Source: Gemmatimonadota bacterium (GTDB lineage: Bacteria; Gemmatimonadota; Gemmatimonadetes; Gemmatimonadales; Gemmatimonadaceae). From it: DNA of 64,000 nucleotides. The translations under genes and the position numbers were made by a program. Location of the stretch: assembly GCA_016704465.1 (NCBI GenBank), contig JADJAD010000016.1, positions 60,529 through 124,528 on the forward strand. The letters are read 5' to 3'. Below the pieces are notes generated by a model. It was not told the DNA's origin, ran no database searches, and saw only the letters and a program-made list of their open reading frames with translations. This document shows, piece by piece, positions 1-9,634 of this stretch; within the stretch, counting starts at the first letter, position 1; the number at the start of each line of letters is the position of its first letter.

Positions 1-68
1 CAGGAGTTGGCTATCGGTTCGAGATTCCGCGCCCCGCATGAGGGGCGACCTCGTGAGCACGGGGTGGA

Positions 69-1754
69 ATGACAGCGTTGCCGGATGTTCGGGGCGGCGC
101 GGCCGACGGCACGCCGCACAGACCGCCGCCGCGTGATGCTGCGTCGAGCGGCGCTGGGTCGACTGGCGCTGGCTCGACTGGCGCTGGCTCGACTGGCGCT
201 GGCTCGACTGGCGCTGGCTCGAGTGGCGCGTCCCCGGCCGCGGCGATAGCGGCATTCCCGCTGGACACCGAGCCGCCACGCCATTGGTTCCGCCTGCGCA
301 TGAAGCGATCGCGGATCTGGCTGCTGAGCACCGCCGTCGTCCTGATCTTCGTCGCGATCATGGTGCCGTATCGGGAAACGGTGGACGAAGTGCACGTCGT
401 CCTGCCCATGCTGCTCATGATCCTGCTGGCGAGCTCGATCGGTGGCGAGCGGCTTGGCTTCTTCCTGGCGGCGGTCGGGTTCGTGGCGATTGACATCATC
501 TTCCAGCGACCGTTTGGCACGTTCAGCCTGCGCAAGCCGCACGACCTGACGGTCCTCGTGTCGTTTTTCGTGACCGCGGCAATCAGTACGCGCCTGCTGT
601 CGCGCGCGCAGTTCCAGGCCGCGGAGGCGCGTCGACGCAGTGCCGAGCTGCAACGCATGGCAGAACTGGGCGCCGACATGCTCTCGGCGACCAGCACCAC
701 GGCCGCGCTCGAACGCGTCGCCCTCGCCATGTGCGACATCCTCGGCGCGCGGCGCTGTCGCGTGACTCGAGGCACGGCGGCCGATGCGCAGGATGTCGTT
801 GCCGAGGTGACGGTTGCGGCCGCGACGGGCGCCGTCGACGTGACGGAGACAACAGCGCCCCTTCGCTTTCCGCTGCAGGCCGACGGTGAGCTGATCGGCG
901 AGATGCAGGTGGAAGGTGTCGACCCGGCCGCGCTCGGGCGTACCCGTGCCTCCACGCTGCAGGCACTGGCGCAGTACGCGGCGCTGGGCCTGGACCGTAT
1001 GCAGCTGGCGGCGCACGCGGCGTACGCGGACTCGTTGCGCGAGGCGGACCGCATGAAGGACATGGTGCTGGCCTCCGTCTCGCACGACCTGCGCACGCCG
1101 TTGACGACGATCAAGCTCCTCGCGGCATCGCTGGCGCGCGGAGGAGAAGGGGCAGCGATGCAGATCGAGGAGGAGGCGGATCGCCTGTCCCGCATGGTCG
1201 GCGACCTGCTGGACCTGTCGCGCGCACGAGCCGGCGAGCTGACGCTGGCGATGGACGTGAATACGCTGGAGGACCTGGTCGGAGCGGCGACGCGCCAGAT
1301 GGCGCCGATGCTTGGCGATCGGCGCGTCACGCGCCGGGTCGTCGACGACGAGGGGCCGCTGGTGGGGCGGTTCGACTTTGTGGCGTCGTTGCGCGTCGTC
1401 GTGAACCTGATGGAGAACGCGGCGAAGTACTCCGGCCCCGTCGCCCCGATCGACCTGGTCGCACGGCGCGAAGGCGGTGAGTTGGTCATCGAGGTGCTGG
1501 ATCGCGGCCCGGGGGTAGCCGAGGACGACCTCGGTCGCATCTTCATCCCATTCTTTCGCTCCGAAGCGGTGCTGTACGACGTGGGCGGGGCGGGGCTCGG
1601 GCTCCCGATGGCGAAGATGCTCGCCGAGGCGCAGGGGGGGGGCCTGCGGTACACGCCGCGCCCCGATGGGGGGAGCATCTTCACCTTCACGCTGCCGGCC
1701 CACCACGCGACGTTCGAGCCCGGCTTCGACGACCAGGCGCCCGATTCGGACTGA
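69..1754 (+). CDS. Membrane sensor histidine kinase, KdpD-like DUF4118 type
   Basis: A 561-residue sensor kinase of a two-component system. Residues 1-55 are low complexity and carry a GAGST repeat. Two to four hydrophobic segments at about 83-172 resemble the DUF4118 membrane module of KdpD. A linker/GAF-like region follows. The dimerisation helix carries the phospho-acceptor His339 in the motif SVSHDLRTPLT. The ATPase domain shows the N box (NLMENAAKYS, Asn450), the G1 box (DRGPGV) and the G2 box (GAGLGLPM). ATG at 69 is used; ATG at 301 would still keep every membrane segment but drop the repeat tail. No response regulator lies downstream, so its partner is either upstream of the window or elsewhere. 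The stimulus cannot be read from the sequence. Confidence 0.9.
   Translation: MTALPDVRGGAADGTPHRPPPRDAASSGAGSTGAGSTGAGSTGAGSTGAGSSGASPAAAIAAFPLDTEPPRHWFRLRMKRSRIWLLSTAVVLIFVAIMVPYRETVDEVHVVLPMLLMILLASSIGGERLGFFLAAVGFVAIDIIFQRPFGTFSLRKPHDLTVLVSFFVTAAISTRLLSRAQFQAAEARRRSAELQRMAELGADMLSATSTTAALERVALAMCDILGARRCRVTRGTAADAQDVVAEVTVAAATGAVDVTETTAPLRFPLQADGELIGEMQVEGVDPAALGRTRASTLQALAQYAALGLDRMQLAAHAAYADSLREADRMKDMVLASVSHDLRTPLTTIKLLAASLARGGEGAAMQIEEEADRLSRMVGDLLDLSRARAGELTLAMDVNTLEDLVGAATRQMAPMLGDRRVTRRVVDDEGPLVGRFDFVASLRVVVNLMENAAKYSGPVAPIDLVARREGGELVIEVLDRGPGVAEDDLGRIFIPFFRSEAVLYDVGGAGLGLPMAKMLAEAQGGGLRYTPRPDGGSIFTFTLPAHHATFEPGFDDQAPDSD
150..224 (+). repeat. 15-bp coding tandem repeat, five units
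   Basis: Five head-to-tail copies of a 15-bp unit close to GGCGCTGGCTCGACT lie inside the kinase gene and encode (GAGST)5. The first and last units each differ by one base. The repeat sits in the cytoplasmic N-terminal tail before the first membrane segment. Because the unit is a multiple of three, copy-number changes would keep the frame. Confidence 0.9.
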
Positions 1755-1760
1755 GCGGCC

Positions 1761-1783
1761 GCGCGCCGTGGACGACGGCGCGC
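1761..1783 (+). terminator. Hairpin after the kinase gene
   Basis: A perfect 9-bp GC stem (GCGCGCCGT/ACGGCGCGC) with a 5-nt loop starts a few bases after the kinase stop codon. There is no T-run, so this is only a candidate terminator or 3'-end stabiliser. Confidence 0.4.
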
Positions 1784-1840
1784 CGTTCACAACCGCGCCC
1801 CGGGGGCGATAGATTGCGCGCGCCGACTCCCCTCAACCCA

Positions 1841-3031
1841 GTGGTGCGCGTGCCGGTCTTCTCCCAACGTTTCGGCCTGCTTCCGGCCTACCCGCTCGCC
1901 CACGTCCCGCTGCGCAAGCGCGAATTGCTGCAGCGCGGGGTCGACGTCATCGACCTCGGGGCGGGGGACGCGGACCTCGCGCCTCCCCCGGGTGCCGTCG
2001 CGGCACTTCGCGAGGCGGCGGCGACTCCCGCGCTCGGGCGCTACGGCTTCGGGCTCGGCCACATGCCGTATCGCGAGGCGATCGCCGCGTGGATGCATCG
2101 GCGGTTCGGGACGACGGTCGATCCGGTGACAGAGCTCGTCCCGCTGCTCGGGTCCAAGGAAGGGCTGGCGCACGTCGCGTTCGCCTTCCTGGGGCCGGGC
2201 GACGTGGCGGTGGTACCCGAGCCGGCGTACCAGGCGTATCTCGGCGGGACACTGCTGAGTGATGCCACGCCGCACGTGTACGCCCTGCGCCCGCGGACCG
2301 ACTTCCTGCTCGAGCCGGACGAACTCCCGCCCGAGGTGGTCGCGCGGACACGCGTCGTCTACCTGAACTACCCGAACAATCCCACCACGGCGGTCGCCCC
2401 GCGCGATTACCTCGAGCGCGTGGTCCGCTTCTGTCGGGCGCACGATGCCCTGCTGGTCTACGACAACGCGTATTCCGAGCTGGCGTTCGATGGCTACGTC
2501 CCGCCGTCGATCTTCGAGGTGGAGGGCGCGCGCGACGTGGCGATCGAGTTCCACTCGCTCTCCAAGACGTACAACATGACCGGATGGCGGTGCGGCTGGG
2601 CGGTCGCCAAACCGGAGATTGCCGGCGCCCTTGCGAAGGTCAAGACGTTCGTCGACACCGGCGCGTACATGGGGATCCAGGCCGCGGGGGTGGCGGCGCT
2701 GGAATCGGGGAGCGAATGGATTGCCGGCAATGTGGCGATCTTCCTGGAGCGCCGTGACGCCGCGGTCGCGGCATTTCGTGCCGCAGGGTTCAGCGTCTCG
2801 CCGCCGCGGGCGACCATGTACCTGTGGATTCCGCTGCCCGAGGGGGTGCCGAGCAAGGCGTTCGCCGATCGTCTCATGGAGGAGGAAGGGGTGATCGTCC
2901 TTCCGGGCGCCGGCTTCGGCGCGGGAGGGGAGGGGTACTTCCGCATCTCGTTCATCGTGCCACCGGCGCGACTGGCGGAGGCGGCGGCCCGCGCTGGGCG
3001 GCTGCTCGCTCGATGGCCCGCTGCGACGTGA
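1841..3031 (+). CDS. PLP-dependent class I/II aminotransferase
   Basis: A fold-type I aminotransferase of about 396 residues, probably cytosolic. It shows the substrate-loop motif DLGAGDADLAPP near the N terminus, the cofactor-contacting LNYPNNPT motif and the PLP-binding lysine (about Lys242) in SLSKTYNMTGWRCGW. These resemble the LL-diaminopimelate/aspartate aminotransferase branch, but the amino donor cannot be assigned. The open frame extends to a TTG at 1814; GTG at 1841 is preferred because family members begin just before the FSQRF-like segment. No clear Shine-Dalgarno is visible. Neighbours do not point to a pathway. Confidence 0.85.
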   Translation: MVRVPVFSQRFGLLPAYPLAHVPLRKRELLQRGVDVIDLGAGDADLAPPPGAVAALREAAATPALGRYGFGLGHMPYREAIAAWMHRRFGTTVDPVTELVPLLGSKEGLAHVAFAFLGPGDVAVVPEPAYQAYLGGTLLSDATPHVYALRPRTDFLLEPDELPPEVVARTRVVYLNYPNNPTTAVAPRDYLERVVRFCRAHDALLVYDNAYSELAFDGYVPPSIFEVEGARDVAIEFHSLSKTYNMTGWRCGWAVAKPEIAGALAKVKTFVDTGAYMGIQAAGVAALESGSEWIAGNVAIFLERRDAAVAAFRAAGFSVSPPRATMYLWIPLPEGVPSKAFADRLMEEEGVIVLPGAGFGAGGEGYFRISFIVPPARLAEAAARAGRLLARWPAAT

Positions 3032-3131
3032 GCGACCGCCACATGAGCGCCCGCGCCGGGTCCCGTCGACGCGCGCTTGCATCGACGTCGAGCACAAACA
3101 CCATGTACCGCCTAGTCGCGGGAGGACTTGC

Positions 3132-4037
3132 ATGAAGTGGACGCCGGGTCGACGGAGTGCCAACCTCGAGGACCGTCGCGGCGCCTCATCGGGTGGAGGC
3201 GCGGGTGGAGGATTCGGTTTCGGGGGCGGCGGCGGCGGCGGGGGGGGCGGATTCGGCGGTGGCAAGCTCGGACTCGGTGGCCTGGTCGTGCTCGTGGTCC
3301 TGAGCCTCGTCTTCAAGCAGGACTTTCTCGGACTCGCCGGTGGTGGCGCCGCGCTGCCCCCGGCGGGCGCCGAGCAGCAGGCGGCGGCGCTGGACGATCC
3401 GCGCGAGGAACCATTGGTGCAGTTCGTGTCGTTCCTGCTCGACGATACGCAGGGCTTCTGGCAGCGGGCGCTGGCTGCCGAGGGTTTGACCTATCGCGAC
3501 GCCCGGCTGGTACTCTTCCGCGACCAGACCTCCACCGCGTGCGGGGCGGGCGAAGCGGCAACCGGTCCCTTCTACTGTCCCGGCGACGAGCGCGTGTACA
3601 TCGACCTCGCCTTCTTCGACGAGCTGCGACGACGCTTCCAGGCGCCGGGCGAGTTTGCCCAGGCATACGTGCTGGCCCATGAGATCGGCCATCACGTGCA
3701 GCACGTGCTGGGGACCAGCACCGAAGTGCGCCGCGCACAGCAGCGTGCCGGGCAGGCCCAGGGAAACGCGCTGTCGGTACGGCTGGAACTCCAGGCGGAC
3801 TGCTACGCTGGGGTCTGGGCCGCCGACGTTGCTCGGAAGGGGTCGCTCGACCCGGGCGATACCGAGGAGGGACTCGCCGCCGCGGCCGCGGTGGGTGACG
3901 ATCGCCTGCAGAAGATGTCGACGGGGCGGGTCGCGCCGGAGTCGTGGACGCATGGGTCGTCGGCCCAGCGCATGGAGTGGTTCACGCGGGGATTCAGGGA
4001 AGGAACCCGCTCGGCATGCGATACTTTCTCGCGTTAG
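3132..4037 (+). CDS. ypfJ: YpfJ-family neutral zinc metallopeptidase
   Basis: A 301-residue member of the YpfJ family (Pfam Zn_peptidase). The N terminus has the family-typical R/D-rich start and a glycine-rich stretch, then one membrane anchor (about 48-62, LGGLVVLVVLSLVF). The catalytic HEIGHH motif begins at His183. The C-terminal half contains the ELQADCYAGVW segment that usually provides the third zinc ligand. A GGGAGG ribosome site precedes ATG 3132. It lies 8 bp upstream of the S58 peptidase gene and may be co-transcribed with it. The physiological substrate of the family is unknown. Confidence 0.88.
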   Translation: MKWTPGRRSANLEDRRGASSGGGAGGGFGFGGGGGGGGGGFGGGKLGLGGLVVLVVLSLVFKQDFLGLAGGGAALPPAGAEQQAAALDDPREEPLVQFVSFLLDDTQGFWQRALAAEGLTYRDARLVLFRDQTSTACGAGEAATGPFYCPGDERVYIDLAFFDELRRRFQAPGEFAQAYVLAHEIGHHVQHVLGTSTEVRRAQQRAGQAQGNALSVRLELQADCYAGVWAADVARKGSLDPGDTEEGLAAAAAVGDDRLQKMSTGRVAPESWTHGSSAQRMEWFTRGFREGTRSACDTFSR

Positions 4038-4044
4038 GGGCACC

Positions 4045-5232
4045 GTGATCCATCACATCAGCGTCAGGGGAGTGCGCATGGTCGTGCTCGCGCTCAGCAT
4101 GGGACTCGTGCCGACCGGCGGCTCCGCGCAGGAGCCCGCCCGGCCGCGTGCCCGCGACCTGGGCGTGGCGCCCGGAATTTTTGCACCCGGACGTTTCAAC
4201 GCCATCACCGATGTCGCGGGGGTGAAGGTCGGACATACGACCGTGATCGAGGGTGATCGCGTGCGCACCGGGGTCACGGCGATCCTGCCGCACGAGGGCA
4301 ACCCGTTTCTCGACCGCGTCCCCGCCGCGCTCCACGTCGGCAATGGATTCGGGAAGCTGCTGGGGGTGACCCAGCTGCGGGAACTCGGCGAACTCGAGAC
4401 GCCGATTCTCCTCACCTGCACGCTGTGCGTCTGGAAGGCCGCCGATGCCATGGTGGAGTGGATGCTGGCGCGCCCGGGCATGGCAGGGGTCGGGTCGATC
4501 AACCCCGTGGTCGGCGAGACGAACGACGGCGGACTCAACGCGATCCGTGAGCGGGCCATTCGCCCCGAGCACGTGCGCGCGGCGCTGGAGGGGGCGACGA
4601 GCGGGGCGGTGACCGAAGGGGCGGTGGGCGCCGGGGCCGGGACGGTCGCCTTCGGATGGAAGGGGGGGATCGGCACCTCATCCCGCCTCCTGCCGCCGTC
4701 GTTAGGCGGGTACACCGTCGGCGTCCTTGTGCAGTCCAACTTCGGCGGGGTGCTGCAGGTTCTCGGCGCGCCCGTCGGGAAGGAGCTGGGGCGCTACGCC
4801 TTCAAGGGAGACGTCGAGGACGAGAAGGGTGACGGCTCGATCATGATGGTCGTGGCGACCGATGCCCCGCTGTCGGATCGCAACCTCGAGCGTCTCGCGG
4901 CGCGGGCCATCATGGGGCTGGCGCGCACCGGGTCTTCGGCGTCGAACGGCAGCGGCGATTACGTCCTTGCCTTCTCCACCGCCACCGGCGTGCGTCGCGC
5001 GGTGGCCGCGCCCGGCGACACCTCGCGGGCCTCGTACATGCGCGCCACCGAGGAACTGGCCAACGATGCGGTGTCGGCGCTCTTCCAGGGCGTGGTCGAG
5101 GCGACCGAGGAGGCGATCTACAACTCGCTGTTCGCCGCCACGACGGTCACCAGCAACGGCCGCACCGTGCAGGCACTCCCCATCGAGCAAGTTCGCGAGA
5201 TCCTGCGAAAGTATGGCATTGCACCGCGCTGA
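4045..5232 (+). CDS. P1 (S58, DmpA-like) family peptidase, exported
   Basis: An N-terminal-nucleophile hydrolase of the DmpA/L-aminopeptidase D-esterase family, about 395 residues. Export is predicted from a signal sequence ending at GGSAQ. Family signatures are DVAGVKVGHTT, the internal GAVGAGAGT region and NGSGDYVLAF. The last contains the Gly-Ser pair at which this family self-cleaves to expose the catalytic serine. GTG 4045 is chosen over ATG 4078 because it gives the signal peptide a positively charged n-region, and a TAGGGG stretch lies just upstream. The frame stays open further 5' inside the preceding gene, but that part reads as a shadow. A rare TTA leucine codon occurs within CGTTAGGC at 4700. 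Confidence 0.88.
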   Translation: MIHHISVRGVRMVVLALSMGLVPTGGSAQEPARPRARDLGVAPGIFAPGRFNAITDVAGVKVGHTTVIEGDRVRTGVTAILPHEGNPFLDRVPAALHVGNGFGKLLGVTQLRELGELETPILLTCTLCVWKAADAMVEWMLARPGMAGVGSINPVVGETNDGGLNAIRERAIRPEHVRAALEGATSGAVTEGAVGAGAGTVAFGWKGGIGTSSRLLPPSLGGYTVGVLVQSNFGGVLQVLGAPVGKELGRYAFKGDVEDEKGDGSIMMVVATDAPLSDRNLERLAARAIMGLARTGSSASNGSGDYVLAFSTATGVRRAVAAPGDTSRASYMRATEELANDAVSALFQGVVEATEEAIYNSLFAATTVTSNGRTVQALPIEQVREILRKYGIAPR

Positions 5233-5537
5233 CCGACTGGCGGCGGCGCGCGCCCGAACGCGGCGGTCGGTGCGGCACACCACGTGACCGTCCCGTGCGT
5301 CGGGGCGTCACCCGATGGGAGGCCGGCGCACGCAGCGGCAGCGTGCCGGCGCGCCCGACGTGATGCAGCGTCGACGCGTCCGTACGGAGAGCGCGCGACA
5401 CCTGTATGTGAGGTATCGCACTGAGCGCGTGTGACAACGCCCCGTCGTGTGGCCGCAGTCCGTTTCATCGGGTGCCACGTTTGCAGTGACCGCGGGTAGG
5501 AGTGACGGCAGTGCCTTTATCCGGAGGGGAATTGCCG
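5233..5537. other. Intergenic region, no gene seen
   Basis: About 300 bp between the S58 peptidase and the small exported protein. No frame here resembles a protein on either strand. It probably carries the promoter of the downstream gene. I see no convincing riboswitch or strong terminator. Confidence 0.5.
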
Positions 5538-6008
5538 ATGCGCTGGATTCGTTCCTGGTCGATTCTCGCGATGCTCGGCACCGCTGCCCCCGCGGTTGGC
5601 GGCGCACAGACGCGTCCGATCTCACTCTGGCTCGGGGCTGGACGCCCAGTCGCGCAGGATTCGGTCTCGTTCGCCCTGCGTAACCTCGACGCGTACGGTG
5701 CGATTCAGCTCGACCTGCCGATCCTCCCCGTGGCGCTGCGGGCCGACGTCTCGTTCGCCGGCAGCGGCATCGCGGGTGGTCGACGCAACGTGACGACGAG
5801 CGCCATCCTTCCGCTGCGACTTCCGGTCGTGCAGCCGTACGCGATGCTCGGGTATGGGACGACCGACTGGGGAAAGTCGAGCGAGCGGCGCGGCATCAGC
5901 TACGGTGCCGGCGTTCGGCTGCAACTTGGTGGGTTCGGCGCCTTCGGACAGGCGCGTCGGTATCAGCGGGTGGACCGCACGATCGGGACGATCGGACTCG
6001 TCTTCTAG
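5538..6008 (+). CDS. Small exported beta-barrel-like protein
   Basis: A 156-residue protein with a clear signal peptide (MRWIRSW then a hydrophobic core ending GGAQ). The rest alternates polar and hydrophobic residues and ends in a terminal Phe (IGTIGLVF), which is typical of small outer-membrane barrels. ATG 5538 has a strong GGAGGGG site 7 nt upstream, so the open frame from 5502 is not the start. I do not recognise the family, and location in the outer membrane is inference. Confidence 0.7.
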   Translation: MRWIRSWSILAMLGTAAPAVGGAQTRPISLWLGAGRPVAQDSVSFALRNLDAYGAIQLDLPILPVALRADVSFAGSGIAGGRRNVTTSAILPLRLPVVQPYAMLGYGTTDWGKSSERRGISYGAGVRLQLGGFGAFGQARRYQRVDRTIGTIGLVF

Positions 6009-6131
6009 CGTCGGGGCGGGCTGGTGCGTTAGTTGTGCATCGAGGTCATCGCCTCGCCCAGCGAGACGAGGCGGTGCTCAGCGCGTCGGGGCCTCGAGCC
6101 CGTCGCGATTCCCACGCACCCCGCCTTCGTC

Positions 6132-7547
6132 ATGTACATGTTTCGTTCTGTCGCGCGCCGCCGGCGCGCGCTACCGGCCGTCGTGGCGCCCCTCGTCCTG
6201 GCCCTACTCACCGTCACCGCTCCGGTCCCCGCGCAGTCGGTGGCCGCTCGCTACCGGGCGACTGCCGATCGGATCATCGCCGAGTCCATGCGTGACAGCG
6301 CCGCGTGGAACCGCGTCGCCGTGCTCACGGAGACGTTCGGACATCGGCTGAGCGGGTCGCGCGCGCTCGAAGACGCGATCGACTGGATGATCGAGCGCAT
6401 GCGCGAGGACGGGCTGGAGAACGTACGGGGCGAGCAGGTGATGGTCCCACGCTGGGTCCGTGGCGCGGAACGCGCGGAGATGGTGCTCCCTCGTCAGGCA
6501 CCGTTGGCGATGCTGGGACTCGGCGGAAGCATTGGAACGCCGGCCAGCGGGATCATGGCCGAGGTGCTGGTCGTGCGCAGCTTTGCCGAGCTGGAACGGC
6601 GTGCGTCGGAGGCGGTCGGGAAGATCGTCCTGTTCAGCGTGCCATGGACCAACTACGGCGAGACCGGGGCCTACCGGCGCCAGGGGGCGATCGCGGCCTC
6701 GAAGGCAGGGGCGCTCGCCTCGCTCGTGCGGTCGGTGACGCCGTACTCCATGCGCACCCCACACACCGGCAGCATGTCGTATGACTCGACGGTGCGAAAG
6801 ATCCCGCATGCCGCGATCACCCACGAGGACGCGGACATGATCACCCGCATGAGCGCGCGCGGCGAGCGGGTGGTCGTGCGGCTGACGATGGCGGCGCAGA
6901 CCCTTCCCGATGTCCCGTCGCGCAACGTGCTGGGCGAGATCCGCGGCTCGCAGTTCCCGGACGAGGTGGTGGTCATGGGCGGCCACATCGATTCGTGGGA
7001 TGTGGGGCGCGGGGCGATGGACGATGCCGGTGGCGTGGTGGCGGCGTGGGAGGCGCTGCGCGTGCTCAAGCGGCTCGGGCTCACGCCGAAGCGCACGATC
7101 CGCGTGGTGGGCTGGACCAACGAGGAGAACGGCGGCCGCGGCGGCGCCGGCTATCGCGACGCGCATCGCAACGAGCTGGAGAACCACATCCTGGCGATCG
7201 AGTCGGACGGCGGGGTCTTTGCGCCCACCGGCTTCGGCTTCACGGGTCCGGACGCTGCCTTCAAGACGCTGGGGGAGATCGGGACGCTGCTGCAGCGCGT
7301 TGGTTCCTCGACGGTGGCCCGCGGCGGCGGCGGCGCCGACATCGCCCCGATCATGGCGCTGGGCGTGCCCGGCATGGGACTCAACGTCGACGACTCGCGC
7401 TATTTCTGGTATCACCACACCGATGCCGACACGGTCGACAAGCTCGACCCGGCCGACGTGGCAAAGTGCGTGGCCACGCTGGCGGTGATGGCGTACATCG
7501 TTGCCGACATGCCCGAGCGGCTGCGTCCGCTCGCCGCCGGGCGCTGA
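6132..7547 (+). CDS. M28-family zinc metallopeptidase, exported
   Basis: A 471-residue exported aminopeptidase/carboxypeptidase-like enzyme of the M28 family. ATG 6132 gives a signal peptide (FRSVARRRRA, a long hydrophobic core, cleavage near APVPAQS). A protease-associated (PA) insert spans roughly 120-240. Zinc ligands and catalytic residues are visible in GGHIDSWD (His), AMDDAGG (bridging Asp), NEENGG (Glu pair), ESDGG (Asp) and FWYHHTDADT (His). It faces the convergent DUF885 gene across a shared hairpin. The substrate is unknown. Confidence 0.9.
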   Translation: MYMFRSVARRRRALPAVVAPLVLALLTVTAPVPAQSVAARYRATADRIIAESMRDSAAWNRVAVLTETFGHRLSGSRALEDAIDWMIERMREDGLENVRGEQVMVPRWVRGAERAEMVLPRQAPLAMLGLGGSIGTPASGIMAEVLVVRSFAELERRASEAVGKIVLFSVPWTNYGETGAYRRQGAIAASKAGALASLVRSVTPYSMRTPHTGSMSYDSTVRKIPHAAITHEDADMITRMSARGERVVVRLTMAAQTLPDVPSRNVLGEIRGSQFPDEVVVMGGHIDSWDVGRGAMDDAGGVVAAWEALRVLKRLGLTPKRTIRVVGWTNEENGGRGGAGYRDAHRNELENHILAIESDGGVFAPTGFGFTGPDAAFKTLGEIGTLLQRVGSSTVARGGGGADIAPIMALGVPGMGLNVDDSRYFWYHHTDADTVDKLDPADVAKCVATLAVMAYIVADMPERLRPLAAGR

Positions 7548-7574
7548 CGACGGTGGACGGGACTGCGCGTCTCA

Positions 7575-7603
7575 CATCGGGCGCGGCGCGGTCGCGCCCG
7601 ATG
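7575..7603. terminator. Bidirectional hairpin between convergent genes
   Basis: An 11-bp perfect stem (CATCGGGCGCG/CGCGCCCGATG) with a 7-nt loop lies in the 76-bp gap between the stops of the M28 peptidase (+) and the DUF885 protein (-). Position and symmetry fit a shared terminator. There is no T-tract on either side. Confidence 0.5.
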
Positions 7604-7623
7604 GGTCGGACTGATCGGGGCGC

Positions 7624-9465
7624 CTAACGGCTGAGCAGGCGCTGCCGCAGCGCCGGCACGGGGACACTCCCTTCGGCGACCATGGCGTCCATGAATGCCG
7701 GGAGCGAGAATGCCGCCCCGTCGCGGGCGCGTACCTCCTCGTACAGGTCGCGGATCTGGCGATCGCCGAGATAGTACGTCGTGATCTGCGGCGCGGTTGT
7801 CAGCGTGCGCGTCCACATGTTGTTCGCCAGCTGCTCACCCTGCAGCGCCTCGTCGCGGACGAACCGCACCATGGCCTCGCGCGACATGTCGCGCGTGTGC
7901 ACACGGATGTCGACGACCGTGCGGGCAATGTTCTCCATCGCCTTCTTGTAGTGGGCGAGCATCTCGAGCGGACCGCCCCAGCCGGCGTCGAGCAGGATCC
8001 GTTCACAGAAGGTCCCCCATCCTTCGGTGAAGACGCCGTCGGCGAAGACGCTGCGCACGGCGCGCGCGTGTCGCGCCGAGTGCTTGAGCTGCGCGTAGTG
8101 CCCGGGCATCAGCTCGTGGGCCGCGATCATCTTCGTGAAGGGACGGTTGAAGTCGCGGAAGAAGACGTCGCGGGCCTCGCGCGTTGCCCCCGCTGCCGGT
8201 ACCGGGACGTACAGGATCGTGGGGGCCGTCGGGGCGTACGGTCCGGCCGGATACACGCCGCCGACGCTCTGGCCGGCAAGAAAGGCCGGCGCGATCTCCA
8301 CGGTGAGCGTGCGGGGGAGCGGGAGCGCCGTGATCGCGGTGGCCGTGACGAACGCCTCGAGCGAATCGGGGAGCGAACGCCAGTACGCGAGGTACTCGGC
8401 TACGCTGGTGTCGCGCACCGCCTCGACCCTGGCGAACGCCGCGGCAACGGTGCCCCGGTCATCGGCGGGGAGCGGCGCTGCGCTGCCGATCGTTGCCCAG
8501 TTCCTGCGCGCGTACGTGGCCGCCTCGGCGCGCACGGCGACCAGGTCGCGCTCCGCACGGGCGAGCACGCTGTCGACCGGCTCCTGCACCCCGGTCTCCA
8601 CGCGGAACACCTCGGCGTAGTCGGCGCCGAGCCGCGGGGTGCCGCGCGCCCCAGTGGCCAGCGAGTCGAGGAAGGCCGCGAACCGCTCCAGCGCCTGCGC
8701 CGCCTGTGCTCCCTCACGCGCCGTCGCCGCCACGACGTCCGTGCCTAACGGTTCGGCGATGCGCGGGATGCCATCGCGGTAGAACGTTGCCCCGGCCGCC
8801 GCCTGGCGCGCCGCCCCGCGGGCGAAATCGGCGACGATGAGGCTCTCCGGCGCGGTGCGCAATGCCCGCATCCCCTCGTCGAGCAAGGCCGGGATCCGCT
8901 GCACGCGCGCTCGCACCGCTGCCACGCGCTCCGTCAGCGGTCGATCGTCCCGCACGAGCAGGAAGACGACCGCCTGCCCCACGGATTGCGACCAGAAGAG
9001 CGGGTCTCGCTCCGGCCGTCGGCGCACGGAATAGTCGAACCACTCCCGCTCCGCCTGCGTCCGCAACACCGCCAGGTCGAGGCGTGCGTCGGCGCTGAGC
9101 GGACCGGCAGCCGGCGCCGCGCTGCCGTTCACCGAAGGGCGACCCGCGGTGCCCGGGCTCCCCTGGCCCGTGATGCCGAGCATCCGGGCCGTGGTGCGCA
9201 ACACTTCGGCGTTGAGGTCGGTCCACGACGCGCGCTGGCCGACCGTGAATTGCTCCAGCTGCTGATCGTACTCGTGATTCCCGGCCTGCGTCGCGCGTGA
9301 GGGATACATCGCGAAGTAGCGCGTGAGGTAGCGCTGCACGAGCGCAGTCGCCTCGGCGTCGGCTGGAGACGCGGGCTGCGCCTGCGTGGTCGAGGGGACG
9401 CCCAGGACCGTCAGGGCGAGGAGGAGGCGCAGGCGTGCCGCGGAGCGACGTGGTATTGGAGCCAT
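7624..9465 (-). CDS. DUF885-family exported protein, putative metallopeptidase
   Basis: About 613 residues with a signal peptide ending near STTQAQ. DUF885 hallmarks are present in the C-terminal third: AHELMPGHY (a HExxPGH-type metal-site motif) and EGWGTFCERILL. These motifs suggest a zinc hydrolase, but the family is poorly characterised. ATG 9465 is chosen because it gives MAPIPRRS followed by the hydrophobic core; ATG 9480 adds only five residues. The stop codon lies in a CGTTAGGC octamer, and another octamer at 8743 supplies a TTA leucine codon. Confidence 0.85.
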   Translation of the reverse strand: MAPIPRRSAARLRLLLALTVLGVPSTTQAQPASPADAEATALVQRYLTRYFAMYPSRATQAGNHEYDQQLEQFTVGQRASWTDLNAEVLRTTARMLGITGQGSPGTAGRPSVNGSAAPAAGPLSADARLDLAVLRTQAEREWFDYSVRRRPERDPLFWSQSVGQAVVFLLVRDDRPLTERVAAVRARVQRIPALLDEGMRALRTAPESLIVADFARGAARQAAAGATFYRDGIPRIAEPLGTDVVAATAREGAQAAQALERFAAFLDSLATGARGTPRLGADYAEVFRVETGVQEPVDSVLARAERDLVAVRAEAATYARRNWATIGSAAPLPADDRGTVAAAFARVEAVRDTSVAEYLAYWRSLPDSLEAFVTATAITALPLPRTLTVEIAPAFLAGQSVGGVYPAGPYAPTAPTILYVPVPAAGATREARDVFFRDFNRPFTKMIAAHELMPGHYAQLKHSARHARAVRSVFADGVFTEGWGTFCERILLDAGWGGPLEMLAHYKKAMENIARTVVDIRVHTRDMSREAMVRFVRDEALQGEQLANNMWTRTLTTAPQITTYYLGDRQIRDLYEEVRARDGAAFSLPAFMDAMVAEGSVPVPALRQRLLSR

Positions 9466-9634
9466 GCGTGAAAGTGGCATGGCGACGTGTTCGGGGCCAT
9501 CGCACCACGAGTCGGCGACTTCTGGCGGGCGCCCGGCGCTGTCGATTAGTTGGTGAGCTGGCTTGTACCTTCCAGCGGCCTGATCGGGCCGACTCCGGCC
9601 GCAGGCCGCGAGTGAGACCTCACTTTCCCGGCGC

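Noticed and set aside
11..1690. 559-codon minus-strand open frame opposite the sensor kinase
   Set aside because: Its Ser/Arg-rich composition and PVEPAPVEPA repeat are the mirror of the kinase codons and the GAGST repeat; the plus strand has a complete kinase with all motifs.
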